Below, in pieces: positions 41,974 through 53,019 of a DNA stretch of 64,000 nucleotides. A program made the translations under genes and the position numbers. The notes beneath the pieces were generated by a model. It was not told the origin of the DNA. It saw nothing but the letters and a program-made list of their open reading frames with translations, and did no database searches. Every line of letters starts with the position of its first letter. Position 1 is the stretch's first letter. The stretch comes from Pyropia yezoensis (Eukaryota; Rhodophyta; Bangiophyceae; Bangiales; Bangiaceae): NCBI GenBank assembly GCA_009829735.1, contig CM020619.1:19039816-19103815 (forward strand), given 5' to 3'.

Positions 41974-44900
41974 ATCATTTTGAGAGCAGGGAAAGTTGAT
42001 GAGATGACCTGCCGTCTGTAAGAGGTGTTACTTCGTCGTTCAACACAGAATTCAGCAAGCAACAAGATCGCCTGCAAACAGCAGTGCCAACTTCAGAATT
42101 TAGAACACTTCAAGCACCGCAGTGAGGTATCTCAATTTAATTGGGAAACGATGTTGCGGTCATTGGACCTCCACAGGGGCTTCATGGGCCTGACTCACGC
42201 TGTAGTGACGCACATTAGCGGTTCAATGCGGGGAATCATCCGAGAAAGAAGCAAAGTATTCCGTGCCCCTATTTTATTGCCGCTAGTACCGACTGCACCG
42301 AACTGTTCTGAGGGGTCCCTACATGTAGAATAGTACTTGTATTTTATGTAGTGGAATGGGGAATCCTGAGACGTATGTGACAGAGAACGAATTGCCGCAA
42401 CTGTAAACAAGTGCGGAGAGGGCGGGAGGACCGCGGTCGCTCACAGAGGGCATAGTGGGCGCCGTGCAGAAAAACTGTGCATCCCTCACAAACAATGTCC
42501 ACCGTCTCTTTGTTCGCCCGTTATTCTAGAAGAGGCGCCAATGTTGGCGCCGCACATTGCTGTGCAGCGACCCATTTTTACGCGCGAAAGGAGGCTCCGG
42601 CCGGCGCATCGTAAAAGCAGATCAAGGAGCTGCAACCGTAAGGAGGTGTCGGGGAGGCTGCCTGGGTGGGCGCCGCCCCTGCTACTTTTTGCCGACGACG
42701 CTGTTGATCCCGGCGTCTCCGTGCCGCGGGGCTCCGAAAGCATGGCGGTTGTGCAAGGTGAGGCAGCGCAGGATAGGCAGGAGGTAGGCAATGGAGAGGG
42801 AGCGGGGAGGGGGAGAGAGTATGCTAAAGCGGTGAGATGGAGAGAGGAGGTGACAGCGGGAAGTATTGGGAGACTGAGTCCGGTGGCCACGCCCTGCAGT
42901 CCTTTGAGAGAAATGGGCGCTTATCTCGTGTGGTGAAGCACGGCGGAGGGAGCCTTCTCATGTTGCGAAATCGGGCGCTACTAGGGCTAAGAGTTTTCTC
43001 CACTGTACGCCATGTAATGCTGAGTCAGTCTGCTCAGACAGCTGTGCCGCGCTCTCATCTGACTCCATGCCTGATGCTGCCGATTTCACGAGCAGAGACT
43101 TCCCGTGGATTGACCAATGAGATGATTCTCCGGCGTTCAGCAGTGTGCCAGATCGTCGAAAGACCCATCGAAAAAAAGAGGTGTTGCCACGTTTTCATGG
43201 ACATGGAGCCTGTGGCGGTCCTTCCATGCTTTGGATTTGGTTGAGGGCGCTTGTTGGCGTCTTGCTGAGTGCACGATTCTTCACAGAACGGCTAAACACG
43301 AAGCGCTGCGCAGCGTTCCGGTCCGTCGCCATCGGCGACTTTATACGCCTCGACAGCTCTGCTGCTTCCGGTTCTGTCCACGATTACGAGGTTTGACAGC
43401 GTCTGCATACCGAAACGCTCTTATGAATATGAAAGGCAAACAGTTGGGGAAGACCTTCGCCCAATCTGCGAAAACGAGAACCGACAACGTCTTGCATGGT
43501 CTCACAAACAGCGCAAAACCAAGGTCTTGTTGAGACTGTTTAGCACCCACTGCGCCACCGAGGAGGATCTGCTGATGTTTGCCATCTACGTCCGCGCAGT
43601 GAGTTCTATATTGGGACGACCGATTCCTAGCATATCGGGTGGTTTCCGATGGCCGAGTACTTTGCAGCCCCCTGTTCGGGCCGCCCGCCGCCCCTCCCCC
43701 CCCCCCCGCTGCCGCTGCCCCTGCTGTGCGGCCGCGCCCCGCGGGCGCCGCCCTTGACGCCACCAGCAGCGTGGAACATCCCTGGCACTGACTGGGCGTC
43801 GACCCGGGATGGCGACCAAGGGACACCGGGTGCCAGAGCACGCCCGCCGTGTGGGGATGCTTGGCGGCCGTGGCCCGTGCCCAGCACTGGGATGCAGTGG
43901 ACTACGCGACCCACACGTGAGAGAGGGACTTCTGAGGGTTAGTGCATATTTGTGAAGGACTTGATTTGAGAGAATTTGAGTGTGAGACTAGTGAGGGAGA
44001 ATAGAATTTGTAGTGATAGTGGCCCCCGACCTGACGAGGTTAGACTCGGGTTGGGGCCACTCGGGGGTCAGGCGGGGGCTACCTGGTTAACGTGCCGAGG
44101 CTCCCCCAGATGCACTTTTAGAAGGACAGCGAGGCGCCCTTAGCCCGCGCCCTCAGGGAGAAAGACAACTGCGTGTTTGCTTTCTTCTTCGCCGTGTGCA
44201 CTACCGTGCGTATCTGTTGGCCCTGCCGACAGGCACGTGAGGCAGCAGGAATACCACTCTCGTAGTTCCCCTCTCTGTGTTACCTGTCCCTTTACTCCGA
44301 GAGATCCTGACACGTGTATGAAAGGATCGAGTTCTATAACACATATTTGGTGGAGCAGCAGAAGATTCTCGCACGTGCGAACAGGGCCAAAATACAAGTG
44401 GCTACATGCAACGTGCGAACAGGGCCGTGATACACGTGGCGAGAACCGGCTGTAAGGAACGACGAGGAAGTAGGTGTCTTTGCTTGAATTGGGGAATTCC
44501 AGATCGAGAGGCTTGGGGACTTGGGCCGAATCGGGGACGATTCGGACGTAAGGAGGGGGCTATGTAACATAATACATAGTCAACGATCGGCTTCCCTGAA
44601 ATGTGTGTACTCGAAATGTGATGGGCAAAAGAATTCAAAGCCGGTCTGAGGGGATCGCCCCGTTGCCTAGTGGTGTGAGCGCGCGCTTCCGCCTTCCTCT
44701 CAAGGGCCCGGGATACCTGTTTTTTCGATATTGTACCCAGCGTCCGCCGCGGCGGCGACGCACGGACTGGGGGCTGGCGCCATCACCGCGCGGGGATGGG
44801 CTTGCGCGGTGGACACACGCCGGCTCTGCCCGCCCCGCCGACGCTGGGGACCGACGCGGGTTCAAGTGGGGACGGTGACCACCCCCCCACTCGCAAGATT

Positions 44901-45674
44901 CTTTATCGGCGCTACTCTCTTGGGTGGCGGGTGTGGGTGCGGGTGTGTCTTCCGTGTCAGTCGAGGCATTGCGGCTCGTCCTGCTGGCCGCCTGTTCCAC
45001 GTAGACTTCCGCTGTGACCTGGTGATCATTGACCGTCTTGGTCTTCGGTGCACGCTGTCTGGCTATGTACCAAACAAAAAGCTAAGCGTCTCACGCCATC
45101 CCGCCGGCCACCACCGTCGCTCGTCGCCCATGGTGACGACCATGGTGACGTCGGCAGTTACGGGGCACGCAGCACCCGGCGCCCGGCGTCGTGGTGCAGT
45201 GGACATGAACTCCCACACCCCACTAGGGTCCTTGTTTAGCCCATTGTATCCAGACGTGCCGTGATGGCTCGTAGACGGACCTGCGCAAAGGCGGGGCGCA
45301 CCTGTTCGCGAGAGTGGAAAGGCCCCCACAAACACTGTGGGGGCTCTTCCTCCGCTCCTTCGTGAACCCCCCCGCGCCGTTTTTCCACATGCCATCCAGG
45401 CCTTCCTGTACGAGCTCCTGCTCCAGGGCCCTGCGGTGCACCCCTGTCCATCCTCACCGGCACCAAGCGTCGCTCCTGATACTTTGCCAAGAGCCGCCGT
45501 GAGGGTCCGCCCGAAGGCAATGGCGTACTGTACGCAGTCACGGAGCATCGCAGGTTGCGGCACCCTCTCCAGAGGGGCCCGACACGCCTTCCATCCCCCC
45601 TGCATAGAATGCGGCGCTTTGCTTGCGTCGCCAACAGTGGCAGGCGCTCCTGCGACTCTGTGAAGTTGTCACGC
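41974..45674. other. Mixed low-GC and GC-rich interval without a supported gene
   Basis: 41974-43600 is low in GC, with short frames only. 43640-43940 and 44640-45660 are GC-rich islands with overlapping open frames on both strands and no domain. Around 44340 an LTR-end and primer-binding remnant is visible. A sequence at 44657-44735 resembles a degraded tRNA or SINE head, ending in a T6 run, but it does not fold convincingly. I call no gene here. Confidence 0.5.
44348..44361 (+). other. Orphan primer-binding motif next to an LTR-like end
   Basis: TGGTGGAGCAGCAG preceded by TATAACACATATT, the same arrangement as at the 5' LTR ends of elements A, B and C. The following ~200 bp contain no gag, and a purine-rich GGAGGGGGCTA then TGTAACA occurs at 44553-44570. 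It is probably a heavily deleted LTR element of a fourth family; I could not find a matching LTR pair. Confidence 0.4.
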
Positions 45675-45739
45675 ACCCCAACCTACCCCCTCGCTCTTTC
45701 TGTTGAGGTGAGCGTTTCGTCGGTTGGCTGAATGTGACA

Positions 45740-47375
45740 ATGCCTACCCAACAGACGGGGAACATGCAAGATGACGGATCGGGGTCGACACCGACCTCGG
45801 AGGCGATCGCAGAAACCGGGGCCGGTAACCCTATCGACAAGATCGAGGCGCCGGTGCCATCCGGTTCCGGATCGACGTTCGGTACGCCTCGGACGGCAAT
45901 GGGCGGAGACCCGCCTCAACTGTCGTCAGCAGAGATCACTCACCCACCACGTTCACCAGAGGACTTCCTGATAGCATCATTGGCTCGCATCGTGGCTCAG
46001 TTTTCCGGACTCGACGCCCGTCAAGAGCGAATGGAGGACGCAATGGCGGTGTTGATGTCAACATGCCACACGACGGGACCCCGTCGTATTCCTCCCCCAC
46101 CGGTACAGTTCGAACCAGCCGGAATAATTTCGGAAGCTACCGGGGTTGACTCCGGTGCATCGCTTACCGGGCAAGCACGGGATACGGCGGGTCTTGGATC
46201 CGACTCGTCATCCGCGTTGGAAGAGACCCACACGGAGCACTACGCCCGGAGCTCTCGGAGCGGACTCCACGCATACGACCCGGAAGATGCTTACGCCGGA
46301 GCAGAATTCGCCATCGGGGGGGGTGGTACCCTTTCCCAGTATCCTCAAGAAGGAGGGAGTCAAGCGACTCAGGAACCCGAGGCGATCACGCACTATTTAG
46401 CAGCCTCACTGGTTCAGGCCATGAATGCGCAGGCTACTGTCAGTCAAACGAAGCGCATGGAGCCGGATGAGCTCACTCACCAACTGGCGAAGCGACTGGA
46501 TACCCAGGACGCGACTACGGAGATTGTCAACGAATTCTTCCGTTCAGTACTAGCTCCGGAACGCTATCGTTTGGAGGATCGCACTGCGCTCGTATCGTAG
46601 TCATTTCGTAACACCTCGCAAGGGCTATCAGATCTATGCCCACCCTGATGAAAGGAGTTTCGATGTTCGGAGGTCGAACGAACGTCCGTTGGCAGTTATC
46701 GACTTCTTGACCAGCTTCAAGGCAGCAGCAGACAAGCCACTCGTTAACGAGGGGCTAGCCCTGGAGATCCTCCAATTCTTTGTTGATGAACGGGTACGAG
46801 GCATCCTTCGACAGGCTTCCCCAATGCCGGGTATGAGGATAGCGGCCACTCCCATGGAATACTGTGGTATTCTGAAGGAGATGCTGAGAAGCTACATCAG
46901 TAAGGACAAGTGCGAAGACCACAACCGGGCGCTTCGCGCGGCGACCGTTCAATCCTGGGAAGATGAGGAGATGTTCGGACGCCAAATCCAGGAGCTCGAC
47001 TACGAGCTGGGAAAATACGTGCTGGGGAAACTCCTAGAAGAAAGCGAGCTGCGCGCCATCATGCTCGCAGGAGTACCCAACTACGTGCGGATATCCGCAC
47101 GAGGAGCCTATACAGCTCGGAGAAGCTTCAGTCGACTGATCCACATGTGCAAGTCACAGGGGGATGTGCCTACATGGTGCTTCACGCACCCCCTCACTGG
47201 GATACCCCGGAAGACACTACCCCGCCCACGGCGGAAAACGAGTAAAAGGAAAGTTAACTCGGGGTCGCTGGGGCAACTCAAGCGTACCATCCCGTACCGC
47301 CGCGGAGAAAGCCCCGCGGAGAACGCGGCTCAGCCGGTGCCGCTTTGTTCCCCGAATACACCTTCCTACCCCGAC
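45740..47375 (+). pseudogene. gag: gag of family C copy C1, multiple breaks
   Basis: The ATG at 45740 aligns with the C2 start at 50856 (MPTQQTGNMQDDGS against MSTQEMENVQDDGS). The frame stops at TAG 46598-46600; homologous sequence then continues in another frame from about 46689. Compared with C2 there are at least one frameshift and two stops between 46598 and 46690, and sequence corresponding to the C2 region with the zinc knuckle is missing: similarity jumps near 47170-47200 from the MCKS block to the GIPRKT block found at the end of C2 gag. Confidence 0.75.
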
Positions 47376-47843
47376 TGTGGCGAAAACCACTCGCGCACAC
47401 AGCACCCAAGTTCAGGCGGTGCACAAGGGCGGCCTCCAGTGCCTGAAGAACCGGAAGAAGTGCAAGTCGAGCACACGCTATCTCTGTTGTAGGGCAATCC
47501 CCCCACGACGAAACAAGAAGAACGTGTGTGGGCCAACAGTCTCTTGGTCGGGACGAGGAAGCGAGGCCAAGCCCCGCTGTCCCTTCCCTTATCCCCCCAG
47601 GGTCCTCTCAGATTCTCGCCACTCAGAGTCTCCCACCCCAGCACCTGCCCACCCGGCCACACGAAAATTCAAGACGATGAAATGCAGATAACCGTCAAAT
47701 CCATGTTGGATATACTATCAAGCAAAAGATCTCTGACTTAGGGAAATTCGCGATCAAATGCAGAGGGAGAAACGGGTCAGACCAGCTGTCTCCCGACCTC
47801 GTGTGGCGCGCCCTGTCCCCTGCGTGGGGCCAGTTCTGACATA
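47376..47843 (-). repeat. Solo LTR of family B, reverse orientation, nested in C1
   Basis: The 468 bp align end to end with the reverse complement of the 469-bp element B LTR. The left end TGTGGCGAAAACCACT matches TGTGGCAAAAACCACT; the middle contains TCTTGGTCGGGACGAGGAAG and CACGAAAATTCAAGACGAT; the right end CAGTTCTGACATA matches CAATACTGCCACA. It is flanked by CCGAC on both sides (47371-47375 and 47844-47848), a perfect 5-bp target duplication. It is considerably diverged from element B, so it marks an old insertion followed by LTR-LTR recombination. Confidence 0.85.
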
Positions 47844-47848
47844 CCGAC

Positions 47849-50267
47849 ACCGCTGAGGCAAGGGGACGATGACCCACCCCCAAGGAATCGGAGAAGTAAG
47901 GAAGGAAAGCCCCGTCACCTGGATCCAGTTAAGGGCTCTGCGCTGGACGCCCGAGATACTCCGGATATCGGTGTGGGCCATATACATTCCACCTTGGAGA
48001 CCTGTAAGGTATCAGCGACACCGGGGGTCGACGCCCAGTCGACGCGATCGTACTACCCCGTACAGAATACAGGGGCGGGACCGAACCTTATCCGGAAGGA
48101 TATCGTCGCGGACAGGTGGCTCGCACGAGTCAGAGTGACCAGGGGACCCACGATCAAGAACGCGAACGGTCGGTTCATCCGCACCACAGCAGCGATACCG
48201 CTGCTGGTCACGATAGGGGACCTCACTACGAAAGTTGACTTCCTGGTACGTTAGACTATATCGGTACCCTGTATACTGGGGTGTACCTTTATCAACGTTC
48301 ACGTGGATGCAATCCTGCCAGGCCGGAGGACCGTCGAGGTACAAGAAGCCGACTGTAGGGAGCGAGGACAGACGGCTATCGTCAGGGACCTGACTCTGCA
48401 GGGGAGCCACGTTAACGTGGCCGAGGTATATGCAAGCGTAGAACCGAAGACACTTCGGTTGGCTAAGCGAATTCACTTTGAGACATTGTCCGAGACGGTG
48501 CTACCGGATAACTGTGACATTGCAGGCATCTGCAGAATCCAGTCCAACCTGCGCACCTATCAGCGCCATGGGTTGACCATGACCAACGGTATCATAGACC
48601 TCCCCGCAGCGGGGTCATCACTGCTCGTGATGGCGAAGTATCGCCGTAAGGAAGTTACCCTTCCGAAGGGGACCGTCCTCGGAATAGCCGATCTCTATGA
48701 ACGAGACGTCCTCGTCCCTACCGGGGACGGCCAAGTGGAACCACTTGAAGTGATGGCGGTCGCGAAGAACCCGAAAGAGAGTACCCCGACGTCGGGGAGC
48801 CTATTCAAGGACCAGGCCCCCTCGGATATTCCGCCGAGGGACCAAAAAGCCTTTAAGGCTTTGGCCGAAGCTGACCTCGACCACCTCCCCCCTCTGGTAG
48901 CCGAGGAGGTACTCCGAATGCTGAATAAGCACGACGTCATGTGGACTGGCGGAGCCTGAGGCACAATTGGGACAACCCAACATCGTCTTGACCCTGTACC
49001 AGGCGCATGGCCTGCCCGGTGGCAACGGCACCGCGCAGGACCTTTGCAACGAGATATCGTTCATGCGAAAGTGAAGAAGATGAGTGATGCGAAGGTTATC
49101 CGACCATCTATGTCGGAATAGGGAGCCCCAGTCGTCATTGTACCGAAGAAGGATCAAGCACCCCGGTTCTGCATCGATTATCGACGCCTCAACGTGGTAA
49201 GCAAGAAGGACTCATACCCCTTACCAAGGATTGATGAGTGCATCGACTCCCTGCGGGAAGCCACATTGTTCACCACTATCGATTGCAATGCCGGGTATTG
49301 GGAGATCCGAGTGGCTGAGGAGGGTATCCCCAAGGCAGCGTTAGTCTGTCACAGAGAAGTGTACGAGCTCCTAAGGATGCCCTTCGGATTTATCAACGCA
49401 CCCGCTACGTTCCAGTGGGCCATCGACATTGTACACTGTCGGGAATGAAGTGGAGTAACTGCCTTGTGTACCCGACGATGTCATCGTCTTCTCACGTAAC
49501 ATGGATGACCATGTACAACATGTCGACGAGGTACTCACCCTCATGAGGAATTCCAAGGTAGCCCTGCGACTTAAGAAGTAAGCCTTATTTCAACAAACGT
49601 TTGAGTATCAAGGTCACCAGAAAACCCCAGGCAAGCTGGGTGTACTCAAAGGCAATGCCCGGGCACTCCGGGATGCTCAATACCCGAACACCCAGACACA
49701 GCTCAAGAGCATTCTGGGAATGTGTAGCGTATACCCAAGGTTCGTTCAGAACTTCGCCCGTAGAGCTAACCTTGAACCGCTCCGACGAGCAGCACCTTGC
49801 CGAAGGTACTCCAACCACCATCGCCCAGCCATGAGGAATAATTCGAGTCGCCTGAGCAGGCCCTGCTGTCCCCACCCGTGCTTAAGCTACCGCACAGGCA
49901 CAGGACCTTCGTCGTCGATGTCGATGCGTGCGACACCAAGGTAGGATGCTCCTTGCTACAGAGAGACACGCTCATCAGTACCGAAAACGCTATCCCAGAC
50001 ATACATCCAGTGGGACACTTCAGCCGGACACGCCACCCGGCTGAGCGTAACTATAGTGCCACCCAGCGCGAATGCCTCCAAGTGATATGGGCAGTGCAAC
50101 TGCTCCGACCATACCTGGAAGCTCCGGGTTCATCGTAAGGTCCGAACACGAACCATTACAGTGGCTCGTCTACGTTGGTGACAAGGATTCCGACAGCCAT
50201 GGTCGGCTGGCCCGATGACGACTGAAGATGGCCGAGCACAACTACAGGACCGTCTATAATGCCGGTG
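47849..50267 (+). pseudogene. pol: pol of family C copy C1, degenerate and truncated
   Basis: Fragments appear in several frames in the usual order: a protease remnant with NTGAGPNLI (about 48070), where the catalytic Asp of DTGAG has become Asn; a long linker region (48303-48959); reverse transcriptase pieces (49140-49590) with APRFCIDYRRLN, PFGFINAPATFQ and a damaged catalytic motif (YP-DD with a frame change near 49460); and an RNase H piece (49878-50138, VDVDAC, QRECLQVIWAV). Integrase and chromodomain are absent because the sequence runs straight into the LTR at 50268. Not functional. Confidence 0.8.
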
Positions 50268-50630
50268 TGTAGCAATATGGATGACCGTATTGTGACCCTA
50301 ATCTAGGGGGACTACTTCTATCCCTTAACTTTCAATTTTGGGAGTCCGTATTGGTCGCGGTATCTACAAGCTACGTATGACCAGAGGGACTTGCATCTTG
50401 GGGTGGAGGGTAGTTAGTGGTTTCTCCGAGGGTTTATATCGAGGGGGCCGGCGGCGAATCCACCGCCGGCCATGGCAGAACAACAAACCCCTCCCATTTG
50501 GGCTCCCATCTTGGTCCCGTGGCTTGCGCTCCAAGGACAGCAGCCTTGACCTCCCGGTGACGTTGGTGCCGATCCCCCTTAATGAGTGTTCCCTGAGAGT
50601 GGGCGTGCGACGGTTTCCTATTGCGCTACA
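50268..50630 (+). repeat. LTR of family C (shared by C1 and C2)
   Basis: 363 bp, beginning TGTAGCAATATGG and ending TTGCGCTACA, followed by the primer-binding motif at 50632. It contains TTTATAT (about 50432), then a perfect 9-bp stem hairpin (GGCCGGCGG at 50446-50454, CCGCCGGCC at 50463-50471). It serves as the 3' LTR of C1 and the 5' LTR of C2. The second copy at 53020 matches only its first ~207 bp. Confidence 0.85.
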
Positions 50631-50855
50631 TTGGTGGAGCAGCAGGGGACGGGTATCCGCCACCCTTGTGGTGACGCCGTCTTCGGCCCTGGCACACGGA
50701 TAGGGAGCCTGTCCTTTTCTTGTACTCGTGGTGTTGCGATCTGGTTGATTGTGTTGAGTTGTTACGTTTGACTGCGACCTACTGTTACTCTCCCCAACCT
50801 ACCCCCTCGCTCTCTTCTTCATGGTGACCGTCACGTCAGTTGACTGATTGTGGCT

Positions 50856-53019
50856 ATGTCTACCCAAGAGATGGAGAACGTTCAAGATGACGGATCGGTG
50901 TCGACGCCGACCCCGGAGGTGAACACGGGAACCGGGATCGGTAACTCGATCGACAACAATGAGACGCCGATGCTCTCCGGTGCCGGATCGACGTTTGGTA
51001 CGGCTCCGACGGCAAGGGGCGGCGGACCGCCTCAACCGTCTTCGACCGACCTCACTCCGCCGCCACCTTCACCAGGGGATTCTCTGATAGCATCATTGGC
51101 TCGTATCGAGTCCCGGTTCACCGGACTCGACGCACGTCAAGAGCGAATGGAGGACGCAATGGCGGCGTTGATGTCAACACGCCACACGACGGTACCTCGT
51201 CGTGTTCCCCCCACACCGGTACGGTTCGAATCGGCCGGACTACTTTCGGAGTCTACCGGGGTCGACCCCGGTGCAGCTACCCCCGGACAACCCCCGGACA
51301 CGGCTGGTTATGGATCCGACTCGTCAGCCGAGTTGGAACGTAGTCACACGGAGCGCTACGCTCGGAGTACCCGGAGCGGACTCCGCGGACACGGCCCGGC
51401 GGATACTTTCGCCGGAACAGAGTCGGCTATGGGGGAGGGCGGTACCCTATCGCAGTACCCCCACGACGGAGGAAGCCATGCAACTCGGGTACCCGAGGTG
51501 CCGATGCCGGAAGTTCCAGCGTCACTGGTGCAAGCTATGACAGCGCAGGTTACTGCGAGCTTACTGAAGCGGATCGAGTCCGATGAGTTTACTCACCAAC
51601 TGGCCAAACGACTGGATATCCAGGACGCTGACACGGAGATTGTCAACGAAGTCTTCCGGTCGGTACTGAATCCGGAACGGTACCGTTTGGAGGACCGATC
51701 CACTACCGTATCGGATTCGATGCGTACGACTTCGCATCGAGCGATCCGCTCTATGCAGACCCTTATGAAGGGAGTCCCTGTGTTCGGGGGCCCGAACGGA
51801 CGCCCGTTGGCAGTCATTGGCTTCCGGACCAGCTTCAACGCAGCCGCAGACAAGGCACTCGTTAACGAGGGGCTAGCCCTGGAGATCCTCCCGTTCTTTG
51901 TTGATGAACGGGTACGAGGCATCCTCCGCCAGGCATCCCCGATGCCCGGAATGAGGTTCGCAGCCACCCTCATGGATGACCGTGGTATTCTGAAGGAGAT
52001 TCTGAGAAGCTACATCAGTGAGGACAAGTGCGAAGACCACTACCGGGCCCTTCGCACCGCCACCGCCCCGTCCTGGGAGGATGAAGAGATGTTCGGACGC
52101 CGGATCCAAGAGCTCGACTACGAGCTGGGGAAGCTCCTCGGAGAAGGGGAGCTGCGGGCCATCCTGTTCGCAGGAGTACCCAACTACGTGCGGATATCCG
52201 CACGGGGAGCCAATACGGCTCGGACGAACTTCTTTCGACTGATGCACATGTGCAAGTCCCTGGGAGACACCTACCGGGTGCTTCACCCGGAGTGTGCCTT
52301 AGCCCCGAAGCTCCAGCGTGAGGGGAGCAAGCTCACTCTTACCCCGGTACCGAGGCAAGAGAAGGTGGAACGTAAGGCCGCACCAGTACTGGTGGCTACC
52401 GAGTACGCCCCCCACGGGTGAGGATGAACCCTTAGTCGACCAATAGGGCCACCTGTTGCTACCGGCGACGCCGGTGATTGATGAGCAAGGTACGGTAGCG
52501 TACATCGCCCCGGCTGGGACCCAGTTCCAGGTCAGCGAGGGCGCGGGACGTCGCGTCCCGTACGTACGGACTACGGGGTATTCCCCGGTTACGGGTAACC
52601 CCCATCAGCCCTTGCCAACATGGGCGGTGAGTACGGAGGCACCTCCGCAGATCGCGGGTAGGACCAATCGGTTGGGGGAGTCTATGTTCCGCTTGGCACC
52701 AGGACCCAAGGCCTACCAAAGGGCAGGCAATCGGGCGCCCGAGGCAGGCAACAGGACCTATGGAGCCACCCCGACGCGGACGCCTGGGACCGCCGGCACT
52801 TCCGGATGCATGTTGTGCGGAGACCCTCAACACTGGGTGTCCTCATGCCCCCGCCCATCCCGGAGGAGTCAAAGGGCAGCAGCGCAACGCAAGGCATCCA
52901 TTGGGGGGTACCCCGCCAGAGTACCGGCACTGGGTAGGCAGCAAGCTCCGGGGAAAGCACTGGCAGTCGAGGAGGCACCTCCTCTCCCGGATATCCCGGA
53001 AGACAGTACCCGGCCAAGT
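50856..53019 (+). pseudogene. gag: gag of family C copy C2, one frameshift
   Basis: The ATG at 50856; the first frame is open for 522 codons to TGA 52419. The protein has a Ser/Thr/Pro-rich N-terminus, a segment resembling a short coiled coil (FTGLDARQERMEDAMAALM), and a conserved capsid-like block (LALEILPFFVDERVRGIL to MCKSLGDTYRVLHP). Coding continues in a different frame from about 52456 with a CCHC knuckle, CMLCGDPQHWVSSC (about 52807-52850), so a frameshift near 52420-52455 separates capsid and nucleocapsid. The second frame runs into the LTR. Except for this break the gene is well preserved relative to C1. Confidence 0.8.

Larger units (their letters stand above)
45675..50267 (+). mobile_element. 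Family C element, copy C1, decayed and lacking its 5' LTR
   Basis: Homology to copy C2 begins at CCCCAACCTACCCCC (about 45675, against about 50791 in C2), directly upstream of gag; nothing of the 5' LTR or leader is present to the left. The internal region carries broken gag and pol and ends within RNase H (ARW-like, then AEHNYRTVYNAG), where the LTR at 50268 begins. A reversed LTR of family B is inserted at 47376-47843. Many stops and frameshifts show that this copy is old. Confidence 0.75.

Noticed and set aside
42541-42936. 131-codon forward ORF in the low-GC interval
   Set aside because: Charged low-information sequence, no domain, overlapped by other frames on both strands.
44346-44570. 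Calling a complete TRIM element
   Set aside because: The sequence after TGTAACA at 44564 does not match anything upstream of 44345, so no LTR pair can be shown.
44657-44735. tRNA-like sequence with a TAGTGGT D-arm-like motif and T6 terminator
   Set aside because: No matching acceptor stem and no proper B box (GGTTCGANTCC); cannot be folded into a cloverleaf.
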